From: Gonapodya prolifera JEL478 | Lineage: Eukaryota > Monoblepharomycota > Monoblepharidomycetes > Monoblepharidales > Gonapodyaceae | Direction: 5' to 3' | Length of the DNA: 64,000 nucleotides | NCBI GenBank assembly: GCA_001574975.1 | Contig: KQ965867.1 | Location: 1 to 64,000 of the forward strand | Part shown: piece after piece, positions 53,468-64,000 of the stretch | Layout of the letters: each line of letters opens with the position of its first letter | Position numbering within the stretch: the first letter of the stretch is position 1 | Position numbers and translations under genes: made by a program | The notes under the pieces: model-generated | Told to the model about the DNA's origin: nothing | The model's input: the letters and a program-made list of their open reading frames with translations, nothing else | The model's database searches: none

Positions 53468-56400
53468 ATGGGTTCGGGCAGCTTTGACGACGACCTTTCC
53501 TCTCTTTTCCTCTCCCCGGGTGGTCCCTGGGACATCGTATCCCCTGAAGAGTCTGGAGAGACCGGCGTAGTGGAGCTTCGATGCCATCGAGGCCCCTCTG
53601 TTACCATCGTATGTACCAATGTCGGCGAGTATCTCAATTCCGCGAAATGGATTTTGTTTTCGCCGGATGGGGATGAAGAAATCGGTGGGTCCTTCGCGTC
53701 TTCGTCGGTAGAAGTGTTCGCGACCTTGAAACCACTCCTCGCCGCCTTTCAACTAGCTTCATTGATGATTAATATCAGCGAAAACATTTCCGATGGGTCT
53801 GACCTTCGCACAGTGGTCGACACCATCACTCGAGCGCTCGGTGTATCTCCAAGTCACAAGTCCTCTCCATCGACGTCTGCACAAACGACCCAGTCGAAAC
53901 CCCTTCCAAAGAGTTTGGAGATAGCACCAGCTGTAGAAGCACTGTCGAAACCCACTCACCCCGCCGCAATCCCTATCCAGCCTCGTGTCATAAACCTCCT
54001 CAAGCGCGACATCATCCAAACTCGTCTCGCTGGATACCCGCACACATGGTGCGACACCCACGCCTCAGGCTTATACATTCGCACCGCAGTGTCAATCGTC
54101 AGTTTGTCATGCCGGGGCTGGCTTGATGCTGAAGCGTGCGAGAGTTGGGGGGTACCCCTTCACAACTGGATATTCCTCTGCGGCAGATTCCCGACTTCAA
54201 AATACGTTTCCGCAGTCAGGGCAACATCGTGCGGAGAGAATGCCTGCGGTGTCGCAGGGTTCACAGTGGAGAGTGGACCCGAATTTGAAGTCGAGGAGGA
54301 TGAAGGCTTGCTCGATGATGGAACATCACAGCCCTTTCAATTTCGGGCCGGATTATGTGAATCTCCCGTTGATGTTGAATTCGGCGATGTCCTAGAATTG
54401 TTTCAAGAGAGCAGTGATGATTTTATGATGGACAACGACCGTGACCGCACAATCCGCCTGCGCTCGTTTCTTCTCTCCTCGCCGCTGAGAGAGATAATGA
54501 GCGACCACTTCCTTCAACTTCTCCACTACCGTCTGCAGCATGCTCTTGGATGGAGGGGCGCGGAGGAACTCCACCGCAGCCGTCGCACCACCCCGGACTT
54601 TTGCAGGCGATTCGCTGCGGTGGCCAAGGGAGGGGCCGAAGCTCGCATAGTCGCACTTGCTGAGGACCGCGAAGTTTTAGCGATGGCCGATGCAACTGAC
54701 CCCTGCCAGCATCATCGTCCTCGGGATGGCCAGATTGATGCGGAAGTAGACGACTTGGACGACTTGCAAGGACCACCCTTGGACGAGACCATCGACGTTC
54801 ATAGCAGGTTCAATGTCTGGCTTTTGGCAGTCCGGTACTCCCTTCGCCGCATTGTTCATGCCCCACGCTTCTGTCTCGTCTGCCATAACGAAGTGGCAGC
54901 GGCAAACTCGCCAACGGCTTCGGCACTTCTACTGAAGCCCTTCGTGTGTGAAAACGAAGAATGTACATCACTTTACTTGGAGCACGGCATGGGTGCATCA
55001 CTGGAGCTAGACCTGGCGAGAGATCCCAGAGTTGTCGAGCTCCTCATAAACCTGGCATACGTGCATGACTGGTCTACCACCAGACTTCCCAAAGTTCCAG
55101 CAAGAAGGGATAAATCTTCGAGGAAAAGGCGAGGACATAAGGGAGTGGGTGGGTCGCCAGCTTCATCCAGTGTTGCTGGAGGTGCGTCAAGGAGTTCGAC
55201 AACAAACCTGTTGGCGCACGCGGGCAGCGTCCAGGACACGAAAGCGTTGCTAGATCAGCTGCCGTCTGTACGTGACATGGTCATGTATCTTGACTGGATC
55301 GGCCATTCCCTTGGACCTGCTGCCCGCAGTTACCTTCGCGAGACCGCTCCAGAAAGCAACTCATACGCCCAAAATGTGCCAGATTTTGATCCTGTGTCCG
55401 CGGTCTCGTCGAAGACACGTGATAGCGCCCTTCGAGGAATGTTAGACCCAATTGATCCGGCACTTTATCCCCTCCTCCGATGGATTGTCGCCTCAAACCG
55501 TTCGTACCTGCGACACCTGACAAACCCTGCTGAGAGACTGGAAGGGCTGGGTGACGGGTACCTGCAGTTTAAAATGATGGCGGGATCGCCAGAGAAGGAG
55601 GCAAAGTTCTCAGTGGAGAAGAACTTGGCCATTCATGAGGGCAGGGATCCGCCAACGCTTTACGGTAAGTGCTGCCGTTTTGTGCCGCAGCCAATGTGTC
55701 ACCTCATATATTTTTCATATAGCTTTCCATGGCAGCAGTCTCGCGAACTGGCATTCCATCATCCGCACTGGTCTAAATTTTGATCGCTCTGTGAACGGTC
55801 GTGCTTACGGAAATGGAGTCTACTTTTCCCCGCACATGGCGACTTCACTTGGTTTTTCGGTCAATCTTATGGGGCGTTTGATTGTCGCCGGTGGCTCAGC
55901 AAGAACTCAGACGCAAAACATGTCGTGGAAAAATAGCACACTCCGACTACAACACATCCTCAGCCTTGTTGAAATCATCAACCGACCGGAGAAGTTTGTT
56001 TCCAGCACTCCCCACCTGGTGGTGCAGCACACAGATTGGGTTGAAACGAGATATCTCTTGGCACATTATGCTCAAAATACCGCGGGCGCAACTGAAGGAA
56101 CCAACGCGAACAACACAGGAGCTGTGGCAAAACTTGGTGCTTGGCCAGCTGCGCTACCACACGGTTTCACCATCTTTGGACCCATACCACACATCCCTAG
56201 TTGGCCTGGGCTTGTAGCTGCTCCGTTCAATGGAAACCACGTCAATGTGGGTCCAGCCGCGAATGTGAGCACCGGTGCAGATGATCAATTCGAGAAAATG
56301 GACCCTCGCTATCAGCCGACATCCGTCAGTGGAGTTGTGATCCGAATCCCCAAACAGAGTGAAGCTGTTCCAGCACTTTTCGGAGTTTCGGCTGCAGATC

Positions 56401-57317
56401 TTGAGGCGCTTGCACCCCCAGCACCTGGCTTACTTGACGGTTTTGATTCGCTAGATGCTACACCGGCTGACAATGCGGTGGACTTGACTCAGGATGATGA
56501 CTCCGTTCAAGCTCGCCAAAGGAAAGGCAAAGGCAAGAGACCACACTATATGTTGGAAGACGAAGACTCTTCGGAAAGAGAATTAACGCGGGATAAGCGG
56601 GCAAAGCAAGGGGCGAGCGCAAAACTTTCCGGGTCCTCATCCCTCTCAGCTGCCTTGGAACCCAAATCGTCATCTAGTTCAAACGGCACAAGCGCAACTC
56701 CAACAGAGTTGGTTGCAGAAGCAATCGCTGATATGCCCCCTCCACAACATGCTACAACGTCAGCCACAAAGGCGCTTTTCAAAGAGTTGCGGAGGATGAT
56801 AAAACTGACGGAAGACCAACCTGATGAGCGTGTGAGGGGATGGACTATTGATCTATCCTCCTTTACAAATCTATACCAGTGGAGGGTTTGCTTGACAAAT
56901 TTTGATCGGTCTCTCCCACTCGCCAAGGATCTTGCAAGTGTGGGACTGCGCGATAAAGGGGTCACCCTTGAGGTTAGATTCTCCCCGGAATTCCCCTTCG
57001 AACCACCTTACGTCAGGGTCATCGAACCAAGGTTTCTCCCCTTTTCACAAGGTGGTGGTGGTCACATTACGATCGGGGGTTCCGTCTGCATGGACTTGCT
57101 CACGAGTTCTGGCTGGGTAAGTGGGTACACCCTCGAGTCAGTGCTCCTCCAGATTCGTCTTGCACTCGAGTCGATGGACCCTAGACCAGCGCGGATAGAT
57201 CCCTCCCATTGGAATCGTCCGTATACAGAGGCAGAGGCGATGGAGGCGTACGTGAGGGTGGCGACGGGACACGGGTGGGCAGTGCCAGCGAATTGGAGGA
57301 GATACTTCTCGTCTTAG
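53468..57317 (+). CDS. PARP catalytic domain fused to a UBE2Q-like ubiquitin E2
   Basis: Two exons (intron 55665-55722) give 1,263 residues. The first ~730 have long Ser-rich and acidic parts and a Cys cluster (FCLVCHNEVAAANS, VCENEECTSLYLEHG). The ADP-ribosyltransferase fold begins at the intron: AFHGSSLANWHSIIRTGLNF with H735, RAYGNGVYFSPHMATSLGFS with Y766, and LVVQHTDWVETRYLLAHY where the third, usually Glu, position is not Glu. That predicts mono-ADP-ribosylation or loss of activity. A basic stretch (RQRKGKGKRPHYM) may be a nuclear signal; just before it NAVDLTQDDDS fits a SUMO-interacting motif. The C-terminus is an E2 fold like UBE2Q: FPFEPPYVRVIEPRFLPF, HITIGGSVCMDLLTSSGW with Cys1188, YTLESVLLQIRLALE. 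PARP-UBC fusions are known in fungi. Intact. Confidence 0.92.
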
Positions 57318-57995
57318 AAATTTCGAAATGCTATATGCAGCTTCTGGATTAAGAATCTTAGAATTTTCATGCACTGTGATGGAATGCACATTTGTTTTTC
57401 TTTCAGTAATAAGAATGAATGCAAAACCCATTCCAAGCGATGCCAAGACCGTGGTGTGCGTTGGTGAACTCTCTCGTAGCTCTAGAATTACTATTTGTTG
57501 TGGCTGTAATCTCTGGTGTTCGCAACCGCGAAGCCGCTTTGGAGAAATGTATCTCTAGTTTGTTACCAAAACTGCTTACACAGATAAGACTCTGGAACAA
57601 AGAGTCCGCTAAATATAACATATCCAATAAAAAGGTGATGAATCGTGAGCTTGGAAGGTGAAGTGAAAATGAAAAGACTAAAGCACTGCGTGTGGGTTGA
57701 TTATAAAAAGGTAGTGGGAAATTAAAAACGTGTGAGAAAATGTGATGTGAAATCGTGGGTCGTGCGTGCGTGAGTTCAAAATTATCCTGATAGTTTTCCG
57801 CTGATCAGCACCACTCGTCCGGGTGCGTCAGCTATCACTGGCGCGTGCGCACAAAGTCGCATCAACGTCCGAGCTCTGACTTCCGAGCATTGACTTCCGA
57901 TGTGCCATTTGGCAAGACGCCCCATGTCCAACATCCCCTCAAGACACAGGTCTCATCAATCCATTCATCCTCCGACGTCGGAACCTTTGCGACTA
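57318..57995. other. Convergent intergenic region
   Basis: 3' ends of the PARP-E2 gene (plus) and the PH-domain gene (minus) face each other across ~680 bases. AT-rich near 57,600; nothing else recognised. Confidence 0.55.
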
Positions 57996-60729
57996 TCACA
58001 CACCCTCGCCCCACCCAGCCGACCCGGTCCGTCCTCTCGCTTTGGCCATCCCGCCAACACCCCGTTGCACTCCTGCCCCTGCCCCAGCTCCAACCGCAGC
58101 GACGGCGCACTTGTACGCTTCCCGCAACTGAGCAACTTTCAGCTCCACAACCTCCACGGCGTCTTCCATCTTATCGCCCCACACGTCCGCGGCATCTTCA
58201 TCACCACTACCACCTTCTGCCCCGTTCCCGTCCGTACCAGTCAAAGCCCTCTGAAGGTCCCACACCGCCTCGCTCAGCTCCCCCGCGGCGCGTCTTCGTG
58301 CCCTGCACCGCGCACCTCCCGCAGACTCTGCAAGGCCCCAGGTGCTGTTTGGGTCGCGCCCAAGCGATGCAGCGTGGGACGCGATTTCGGTTGAGATGTT
58401 GTACAGGGTGTGCACGAGCGGGGACGATGGTGGGTAGGATGAGAGGAGCACGGGAAGGAGTGAGGTGAGGGAGGGTGCGAGTGCAAGGATTGCCGAAAGG
58501 GGGGTGGGAGCGTCTAAAGCGGAAGAGGAGAGTGAGAGCATGGAAGGGGAACGGGAGCGGGGGCGAGGGTGCTCTGGGGGAGCAAGATGGGCCGCAGGCT
58601 TGGCTGGTGGAGTAACAGCAGGGGTTGGAGCAGGCACACCCGTGTTAATCCGAAGTCCACCCCCTTGAACAGGTGGCGTCTTGGTCCTTGGAAGTGTCCG
58701 CGGTGGCGGTGCCGGGGCCGTCGAGAGAACTGGCGGAGCCACTGGTGTTGCTGATGATGAGAATGGTTCCATTCGCCTTGTGGGCATGCGATCTGGCCCC
58801 GGCACGGGTGCCGTCGACCCCGTCTGTGAAGTTTGCCCCGACGTGTGCGACGACCCCGACCGAGACGAGTTCGTCGCCGTCGTGTCGCCCGTGCGTGACG
58901 AGGTCGTCGTGGATGTGGATTCGGCTTCGGCGTCCGGCCCGTCGTGACCGGTGTGGGGGTAGGCATCGGCGGGGGAGGAATTGGGCCACGAGATGTGCTC
59001 GGCAGCCGGTGCCCCGTTGTATGACCCTGGACGTGCTGAAGGGAGGGCGCGCGACCCACTCGGTGAGGGAGGCGAAGGAGGGTTGAGCGACGGCACCGAG
59101 GGCGTTCGCGTGGACCACCCATCGACACCCGTGGGGAGCGTGCGCGTGGACGAGTGCAGCCGGATGAGTTGGTGAGGCGGGTCGAGGTGCGGGTTGGCAG
59201 AGGACCTTTGGGCTGGAGGGGAGGAGGAACTGAGCGAGTCGAAGGAGGTGATGGAAGATGTGCGGCGGTGGCGTGGTGTGGCTGCTCCCGCTCCCGGAGC
59301 TGGACCTAACTTGGCCGCCGGCGTCGCAAGAATAGACTGGTCCGTGCCCGTCCGCCCGGTCTCGTCGAGCGATTTCTTTTGCATCGCCACCACTGGCGCC
59401 ACACGCGGTGGGAGCAGAGCCGAAGCAGCTGCTTCCATCAGCGGGGCTGACATGGATCTTCGTTTGCGTACGTAGGATGGGTCCGACGGGCCTGCGCCTG
59501 GAGGCCTGGGGCGCGCGCCCGAGGGGAGCTTGGAGGAGGCTTCGCCGTCGACGGACGAGGCCGTTGCTGAGCGGGAGTGGGTTTTTGTGGGTGACGCCAG
59601 GGCAGATTTTGTGGGTGAGGGCGGGTGTTGTTTGGGAGGGGAGTGTTTCGGGTTAGGGGAGGGCGGGTTCTCGAGGTCGGGGGATTTGGCGAATGTGACG
59701 ATTTTGAGTGGTTGCACCGGTTGCGGTTGCACGGGGGGCGGGTCGTGTCGATTGAACTTGAAGTGAGACGCGAGGTCGGCCACCGTGGATGAGTGCGCGA
59801 GGGATTTCGTTTGTGACCCCGTGCGCGGGATTTCATTCGAGTGGGACCTTTGGGACGACGAGAACGAGAGTGTGTTGATGGGGTGAGATGATTGGAGGGA
59901 GCTCCGCGGCGAAATGGGCGACAGAAGGTCCCGGGAGCCAGTGGACAGCGACGTGGAGTCCCATGGGTAGGTCGCATCCCGTATGGCGAAGATCCAGTTG
60001 TTCATAAGCACCGGTGTTGGGGCGGCGAGCGTGATGGAGGAGTCGTCGATGAGGTGGACGGTGAATGCTGGGTGGGATGTGGGCGTGGTGAGGAGGAGAG
60101 AAGGGGATGAGTTCGTGTGTCTGGACACGGGTTGGGAGATCGAAAACGTACCGTGCCATCTTGGTCGCGATTTATGAGGCAATCAACGCGTCGCGGGTCA
60201 ATATTCATCGCTACTTCAACGTTCTAGTCCACTCATCACTCACCCTTTCCTCCACCAGGTGCGTTCTCGTTCATCCGTCACGCTCGCCTGCCGTTACCCA
60301 ACACCACGTCAATACCATCGATCAGACATCCCGTCACTTCCACACCACATAACTCACCCTCGCAATATCGCCCACTCCGACGCTCCACGCCACGCGTCCG
60401 ATCCCCTCTGGTCCAAACAGCGACCCGTAACCGTACTCGAATCTCTTGCGCACCCCATCCAGCACGAAGTACCGCCTCTGCCACCTCCCGTTCGTGCCCA
60501 GCTTCTGCAGCCATCCCTTGTGGCTCAGATGCATGGATGGAACGCGTGGCGGACCCCCCAGCGGAGGCCATCGCTGCTGCTCGCCGGAGTTGCCCACTGC
60601 GACATCGCCGGATGCTGACGCGACGCCCGACGCAGATTTGGCAGCGGAGAGCGCCATCTCGGGGAGCGACGCGTTCGGAGAGTACGCGGGGCTAAGAGTG
60701 GGGAGTTCAAGGAGGTGATGGGTCACCAT
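57996..60729 (-). CDS. PH-domain protein with long disordered region
   Basis: Two exons joined at GDIAR with donor gtgagt and an acceptor just before the atggcacgg on the coding strand. The N-terminus (from MVTHHLLELPTLSP) leads into a PH domain: LSHKGWLQKLGTNGRWQRRY, FVLDGVRKRFEYGYGSLFGP, then after the intron FTVHLIDDSSITLAAPTPVL and the closing helix MNNWIFAIRDA. PH domains bind phosphoinositides or proteins at membranes. About 500 Ser/Pro/Thr-rich residues follow. The C-terminus is helical (LSAILALAPSLTSLLPVLLS; HTLYNISTEIASHAASLGRD; AVEVVELKVAQLREAYKCAV), possibly a partner-binding bundle. The ATG at 60729 is preferred over 60756 because a downstream Pro/Ser-rich leader starts there. Function not further assigned. 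Confidence 0.8.
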
Positions 60730-60854
60730 GGATGTGAGTAAAAATTCAGTCAACATTCCCTGAAAAATGTAGTTACGTTTTGATAATTTGTTGTAAATCC
60801 ACTATGTTAACAAATGAAGACTGTTCAAATATTCCACCTTCTATGTTCCAAAAG

Positions 60855-61366
60855 TCCTCTCTGCACACGGGCTTGTGACGTTTTCAATTTGCCTTTTGGA
60901 CACAGCGTCACAGCACATGGGCCATCTGGCACCGTGCGCAAGTCTTGTTCGGTGCAAAGTTGGTGCACCCGAAAGCTGCACAGACGGACTCAACGTCTGA
61001 GTTTCTCAAAGACCACTCGTTGTTCCGCAGGGAGTCCAGCACATCCTGGACGTGATCAAGTCCAGGTGGGACAAATGTATCGTAAAATGGTAAGTGCAAA
61101 TCAAACCGATGCTGCAAAGCCCCTTCAACCAAGCTGTACTTTATGACCATGCCCTGCGTCTCTCTGTCCAGCAAATCCTGTTTGGTTCCGGAATCGATTG
61201 CCACCAGCGCTGATTGGAGCAAGTGGTTCGCTTTCATCACACGTTCGTAGTACTGTGCGTCTTCCCTTGTCATATCGGACGCCACCAGCAGGTTTAGAGC
61301 AGCCACGAGGATACGACCATAGAGTGCGGACTTTTTTGCTGCTGACGGGAAGATGATTGCGGCGCG
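60855..61366 (-). pseudogene. MYND-like zinc-finger protein gene, relic
   Basis: The frame reads SALYGRILVAALNLLVASDM, then ERVMKANHLLQSALVAIDSG and GVIKYSLVEG-like helices. It then reaches a Cys-rich end: CAAFGCTNFAPNKTCARCQM, followed by VQKAN, a stop where MYND domains have Trp, and KRHKPVC. The spacing of the last part resembles MYND (QKADWKxHKxxC), in which the stop is TGA in place of TGG. A second TGA lies a few codons earlier, and an upstream frame change near 61,370 is needed to reach MAVIFVVGLDIAP. Most simply a decayed gene; the upstream coding part may extend to ~61,500 (VVADTDELFTIAF). Confidence 0.5.
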
Positions 61367-61557
61367 ATGTCAAGACCAACGACGAAAATGACAGCCATGG
61401 TATCGATGAAGCCGTTCCCATTCGAGCGATCCACTGCTCATGATGCCGACTGGGAGCACGGGAAAGGGAGAAAATGCGATGGTGAAAAGTTCGTCGGTGT
61501 CCGCAACCACCGCACCACGATAAGCAATCGCCGAGCGAGCCCTGCTCCACTCAGGCG

Positions 61558-62353
61558 ATGCCTTTTCTCTCTCTACAGGGCGGAGAGAGCGTCGAGCTCG
61601 CCACCCAGTCCCCCGATGGACAAAGCGGGCTCCGCGATGGCTTCCAAACGTTCGTGGAACGAATTGAGGACTTGATGGATGATGACGACGGAATACCTGC
61701 GCTGAAAGGATACCGCAAGACCCAACAGTATCTTGCGGTGAAGGTGAGCTCTGGTTCCCGATGCTTGTGGCCTCTGATCGAAACGACCTCCCCAACGCAC
61801 CAACGCAAATTCGCGATCGCAGATAGTTCTATACCTCACCGCCCTCTTCAGCACGACTTTTCTGTATTGCTACCTTGCAGTCCTCTGCTTCCTGGCTGTG
61901 GTGGCCATAAAAACATCGGAAGCACCGAGATCCGTTCTTTCACCGGTGATGGGACTCGCTGGTCTGGCGACCTTCTGCACTGCATTGTACGTGATTGTTA
62001 TGGGGTACAGCGTTGTGAGGAAGAAACTCGTGGCGCTGTCGAGGTGGGTCCATCGCTTTGCTGGAGAATGCTGCGGGTCCCGAACACGTGCTCGGTTTGA
62101 TAGCACCTATTTCTCCAGCATCCTGGTCCCAGCCGGTTCTATTCTACTTCTCCTCGCCACTTTGGCATGCCTCGCTTTTGCTCTTGGCAACATGAGTGTC
62201 GACACCGGATCAGGCGTGACAATCCAAGTTGTTCCACTCTCGTATGCGCCGAAACAAAAGGAGCCGATTGAAGCTGTTGGAATCGCTACCCTTGTGGTTC
62301 AGTTTGTCCACTGCGTGGCGTCGCTGGCGATTCGGTGGGCACCGGTTTATTGA
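61558..62353 (+). CDS. Small multi-pass membrane protein
   Basis: Not recognised by family. The first exon starts MPFLSLQGGESVELATQSPD, is acidic (EDLMDDDDGIPALKG) and ends QYLAVK. The second exon opens with IVLYLTALFSTTFLYCYLAV plus LCFLAVVAI, a strong transmembrane helix. Three more follow: VMGLAGLATFCTALYVIVMG, then ILVPAGSILLLLATLACLAF with ALG, and VGIATLVVQFVHCVASLAI. This suggests four helices with a basic loop (RKKLVALSRWVHR) and a cytosolic acidic head. The splice (aag|gtgagc ... cgcag|ATA) keeps phase. The ATG sits just before a pyrimidine-rich stretch ending in 'ctacag', so an additional 5' exon, with the coding part starting there, is possible. About 235 residues. Confidence 0.6.
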
Positions 62354-63065
62354 TCCGACTAGGGACATTAGGTGATCGACTGAAAATCCGACATAGTTTG
62401 TTTTATAGCTGTAAGTCTTAATCAAGCATCTGTGGCACATGAATGTACTTCGTCTTTTCTCCTAAAATGCTTCAACTCGGTCCGATTATGTGTTCTTTCG
62501 GGCCAATAATACGCAGGAAAAGGAGGTTGTCTGATGAAATTCAACCAATTCCTTGGTTGGGGTTTCAAGCAGGCGCCAGAGCTGTACGGGATCATTGGGG
62601 AAGTCAATTGTTGGTGAGCAGATCCGTTTGACGCCAAAGATAATTTTCATGATGCGCACCTGAAATTATTGTTTTCCTTGTTTCGTCGTGGTTCAGAACT
62701 TCCTTTTTATGTCCCTCCGAAAACCTGACACTCAGGGTCACGGTTAAGGTAACAGGGCCAATTAGGGACTGGGAACGCGCACCGATTGATTCCACGCAGC
62801 TCACCGGCAATGCGGGCCAGAAACACAGGAAGCTCTCCTTTTCCTGAAGTTTCCTCCCTGGCACTGCTTCAAGGGAGCGTCGTATCACGGGAACAGCCAT
62901 GCATCGCCCTAAATCATTTTTCTTCGCATTTTTTTTTTTTTTTTTTTTTTTGTGTTTTTTGGAACAAACCCTCTCCGCCGGATCCCTCCAATTTACCTGG
63001 CAAGGTCATTTGCCAAATATAAGACTTCTCCTGCGCCTCGCAATTCCCTACAACAAACTGCTTCG
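62354..63065. other. Intergenic, with a T-run
   Basis: Upstream region of the exordium-like gene. A run of more than 20 T (about 62,930-62,951) stands ~115 bases before the ATG; it could be a nucleosome-free promoter element or the end of an old retroposed sequence on the minus strand. Nothing else recognised. Confidence 0.55.
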
Positions 63066-64000
63066 ATGGGCCGTGGGTTCATTGCACCAGCCTTTGCGGC
63101 TTTCACTCTGCTTGCGGGAGCACTGCTTCTCCTCCCGAATGGGGCACACGCTTCGAACGGTCTGACCGTCATTCCACCTCAAGTTGCATACACCCCGGGT
63201 CGCAAGTCGATGACAAATCCAATCAATGTTTACATTAGTAAGTGTTCACCCCCTTTTGCTCCATACGTACGAGAACTCGTTGATGCCTTCCTGTTCACGT
63301 CGGTAGTTTGGTATGGTGCAAATTGGACCCCAAACAGCAAAGCTATCATTACCGATTTCATTGCTGGTTTCGACAAGTCTGATGTGTGGAAAGTGGCAAC
63401 GAAGTGAGCGTACGCGTGCTCTGCTAATGGTGGGAAACAAAAACTCACAAAAATACTGCACCTGAATATGTTAGGTACTACAACACTGACAAAACTGGCA
63501 CCTCGCCAAAGACGTTTGTTTCGAGCACCCTAAAGCTTAATGGCCAATCTGATGATCGTTCATATTCGCTTGGGAAATTCCTCAACTTCCACACCTCCAA
63601 AAACTACGACGACCTCCTTACTTTAAGTACGTCACGAACGATAATTTACGTTGAATGGGACACATGCATCAAAAATCTTTAACGTAAACATAGTTCAAGC
63701 ACACATTCAAGGGGGGCGATTGCCAACGGACCAGAACGGCATCTATCTGGTTCTGACGGACGACCAAACACTCGAGGCCGGATTCATGAGGAACTATTGC
63801 TCCAGTAAGGGATACTCTTTTTGATCAAGACCGACGTTTATTCATGTTCAGTCCAACTCCTGTTCCTTAACAGAGGTTGGGAGCACTGCAGCTGTTAAAC
63901 TCGCCGCGAAGCAGGCCAAAGACAATCGAATCAGCAGCAGAGCTCCAGATGTTCGATGGGTCTTCGCCGGAAGCACGAAGGCCACATCAAAGGATGGGCC
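63066..64000 (+). CDS. Exordium / phosphate-induced-protein-like secreted protein (5' part)
   Basis: The N-terminus MGRGFIAPAFAAFTLLAGAL plus LLLPNGAHAS is a signal peptide, so the product is secreted or cell-wall bound. After splicing it reads NVYIIWYGANWTPNSKAIIT with DFIAGFDKSDVWKVATKYYN, then KTFVSSTLKLNGQSDDRSYS, IQGGRLPTDQNGIYLVLTDD and MRNYCS. These are the landmarks of the EXORDIUM/Phi-1 family (IWYGxW, DFxxS, GIYLVLTSDDV, FC), which in plants act in the wall in growth control. Introns fall at 63238, after VATK, after LLTL and after MRNYCS. The gene runs past the right edge. Presence in a fungus-like genome is unusual. Confidence 0.85.

Noticed and set aside
60840-61000. TGA read as Trp (code change or read-through), since TGA stands where MYND domains have Trp
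   Set aside because: Intact genes in the window end with TGA (ATG5, the zinc-finger gene at 5349, the coiled-coil gene), and the same relic has a second TGA and a frame change. Gene decay explains it better.

Overview
This window is nuclear DNA of a eukaryote, most probably an early-diverging, possibly zoosporic fungus. The genes are split by GT-AG introns of mostly 50-90 bases. The genes recognised include a fungal-type ATG5, a PARP/ubiquitin-E2 fusion as found in fungi, a four-LIM paxillin-like protein, a FLAD1-type FAD synthase, many F-box genes and an exordium-like secreted protein. TGA, TAA and TAG all end intact genes, so the standard code applies. The taxon is an inference from gene content and intron style; no rRNA or mitochondrial marker is present.

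Layout. 1-1.8 kb has no gene. 1.8-12.2 kb holds plus-strand genes: an NmrA-like oxidoreductase, ATG5, two C2H2 zinc-finger regulators, a disordered protein and a small basic protein. A gap of Ns (12,540-12,660) lies inside the minus-strand FLAD1-like gene (12.4-15.1 kb). 15.7-23.4 kb is a decayed zone: three broken F-box genes, a tRNA-Arg(TCG), a ~300-bp inverted repeat enclosing one of the F-box relics, and a family of ~45-bp hairpin repeats. 23.4-34.2 kb holds a seven-helix receptor-like gene, an F-box gene, an ankyrin/coiled-coil/SH3 gene and a many-exon coiled-coil gene. 34.2-38.2 kb is gene-poor and partly AT-rich, with a decayed copy of a coiled-coil exon block, divergent repeats and a solo-LTR candidate. 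38.2-50.0 kb holds a thioredoxin-like gene, an F-box gene, a bacterial-type thiolase, the LIM gene, a dead 2-hydroxyacid dehydrogenase and a second F-box gene followed by its broken copy (50.2-51.0 kb). After a gene-poor stretch to 53.4 kb come the PARP-E2 fusion, a PH-domain gene, a zinc-finger relic, a membrane protein and the start of an exordium-like gene cut by the right edge.

Main points. Four unusually long introns (299-368 bases, in three unrelated genes) share one GC-rich repeat built on the motif CCGGAGGCGAAT, with a probable remnant in a fifth intron. They look like an introner-type, intron-making element. F-box genes are strongly expanded here (seven loci, four broken). Other items worth attention are the PARP-E2 fusion with a candidate SUMO-interacting motif, the ANK/coiled-coil/SH3 architecture, a 13-nt micro-exon in the thioredoxin-like gene, and the clustered hairpin repeats at 21.2-23.1 kb.
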